Assembly: GCA_020025395.1 (NCBI GenBank)
Contig: JAHHSE010000092.1
Location: 1 to 5,991, forward strand
Direction of reading: 5' to 3'
DNA from: Oscillospiraceae bacterium
Lineage (GTDB): Bacteria > Bacillota > Clostridia > Oscillospirales > Oscillospiraceae
DNA length: 5,991 bases
Shown: positions 5,174-5,991 of the stretch, piece after piece
Numbering within the stretch: the stretch's first letter is position 1
Layout: the number at the start of each line of letters is the position of its first letter
The notes under the pieces: generated by a model
The model's input: the letters and a program-made list of their open reading frames with translations, nothing else
Database searches by the model: none
What the model was told of the DNA's origin: nothing
Program-made: the position numbers and the translations under genes

Positions 5174-5991
5174 ATGAAACAGAGGATACAGACAGCCGGG
5201 ATTCTGACGGCTCTGTGTGTTGGGCTGACCGGATGCGGGGTGGAGGTCCCCACGCAGGAAAAGGCCGCGGATTCAAAAGAGGCCCTGACCCATTTTCTGA
5301 CCGATCTTCAGGAGAAGGACTTCCAGTCGGCACGGTCCTATCTGAAAGAGGGCAATCAGCTGATTCATGTGTTTGCCGCCATGGAGGGGGAGAGCGTCCC
5401 CATGATGGATGGGGTTTACCAAAAGGTATGCCGGGAGCTGGGGGACTTTACCTACACCCTGGAGGACGGACCCATTCCCAGTGTTGTGATGGTGAAGATG
5501 ACCTCCATGGACTATGGGACCGCCATCGAAACCGCCATGTCAGAGGCTATCCGCACCCAGACCCAGGAGGGGGGAGACGCTTTTACGGATGTACCCGGCT
5601 GGATCACCACCGGGCTGGAGACCGCCGAGATGGGGGAGGAGCAGGAGTATCACTGCGTGATGACGGATAAAGACGGCGGTTACTTCCTGGCGCATCAGGG
5701 CTATCCCGATGTGGACTTCCTCAATGGGATCACCGGGGGATTCTATGATTACGCCGATGTGAAGCTGACCACCTGCACCGGAAGCTCCGGTGGGCAGAAG
5801 CAGATCAACTATATAGTGTCCATGGGGGATCGGATCATCGGCTATATTGAGACCACCACCGAGCCCTTTGATACCGCCGCTATGACCACGGAGGAGAAGG
5901 AGGCCTTCGCGGCTGAGATTTCCTCCGAGACGGAGGAGCTGGAGGGGGTCTATTCGGGCGTCCAGTTTGGGGAGGGGGAGATCACCCTGTC
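5174..5991 (+). CDS. Lipoprotein, unrecognised; possible YehR/DUF1307-like C-terminal part (partial, runs off the right edge)
   Basis: An open frame of 272 codons with no stop before the window edge, so the 3' end is missing. Residues 1-21 are a lipoprotein signal: MKQR, a hydrophobic core, and the lipobox LTGC with Cys21 as the lipidated residue. The mature protein should therefore be tethered to the outer face of the membrane. Residues about 34-190 look like a helical-then-strand domain of the type in small NTF2-like lipoproteins (SKEALTHFLTDLQEKDFQSA at 34-53), but I do not recognise a family. From about 196 the pattern (KLTTCTGSSGGQKQINYIV, MGDRIIGYIET, MTTEEKEAF, ELEGVYSGVQF) recalls YehR/DUF1307 lipoproteins, which is a weak match by eye. 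It is acidic and Glu/Thr/Gly-rich. GAGAGG lies about 8 nt before the ATG. It starts 42 nt after icd on the same strand, so it may share its transcript. Function unknown. Confidence 0.85.
   Translation, partial: MKQRIQTAGILTALCVGLTGCGVEVPTQEKAADSKEALTHFLTDLQEKDFQSARSYLKEGNQLIHVFAAMEGESVPMMDGVYQKVCRELGDFTYTLEDGPIPSVVMVKMTSMDYGTAIETAMSEAIRTQTQEGGDAFTDVPGWITTGLETAEMGEEQEYHCVMTDKDGGYFLAHQGYPDVDFLNGITGGFYDYADVKLTTCTGSSGGQKQINYIVSMGDRIIGYIETTTEPFDTAAMTTEEKEAFAAEISSETEELEGVYSGVQFGEGEITL

Noticed and set aside
5059..5670. A 203-codon plus-strand open frame overlapping the end of icd and the lipoprotein
   Set aside because: Out-of-frame Gly/Arg/His-rich translation; the lipoprotein frame has a ribosome site, a signal peptide and a lipobox.

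Overview
The window looks like ordinary chromosome from a fairly GC-rich low-G+C-lineage Gram-positive (Firmicutes/Clostridia). A gut Oscillospiraceae-type genome (Flavonifractor/Oscillibacter/Lawsonibacter-like) is my best guess. The reasons are a YerC/YecD-type TrpR-related regulator (a Firmicutes family), strong AGGAG/GGAGG ribosome sites before nearly every start, a Gram-positive-style lipoprotein, a membrane-anchored secreted phosphatase, and a eukaryotic-type NADP-isocitrate dehydrogenase. The taxonomic guess is inference. No mobile element, CRISPR array, tRNA or rRNA is visible.

Left half, minus strand (1781 down to 68): a compact three-gene unit runs from a good promoter at 1839-1811. 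It contains a family 4 [4Fe-4S] uracil-DNA glycosylase, then an FMN nitroreductase of the NfsA/FRP type, then a small TrpR-related HTH regulator. Gaps are 23 and 35 nt and each gene has its own ribosome site. The unit ends in two adjacent hairpins (86-54 and 48-18); the regulator's stop codon lies in the loop of the first. Together the genes suggest DNA-repair and redox housekeeping with a possible co-transcribed regulator.

A 180-bp divergent intergenic region (1782-1961) holds the minus-strand promoter and a weaker plus-strand promoter candidate. The latter's -35 touches a short inverted repeat.

Right half, plus strand (1962 to the right edge): first comes a secreted, C-terminally membrane-anchored bifunctional metallophosphatase/5'-nucleotidase-family protein. 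It has intact metal-site motifs but altered substrate-pocket motifs. After 83 nt containing a perfect 13-bp palindrome comes a eukaryotic-type NADP-dependent isocitrate dehydrogenase, which makes 2-oxoglutarate (probably for glutamate synthesis) and NADPH. After another 42 nt comes a lipoprotein gene cut by the window edge; its C-terminal part may be YehR/DUF1307-like. No convincing terminator separates these three genes, so read-through is possible, but their functions do not form an obvious pathway.

I found no clear new biological system. The points most worth checking are the altered substrate pocket of the phosphatase, the unrecognised lipoprotein, the repair/redox/regulator operon, and the two hairpins at the left edge.
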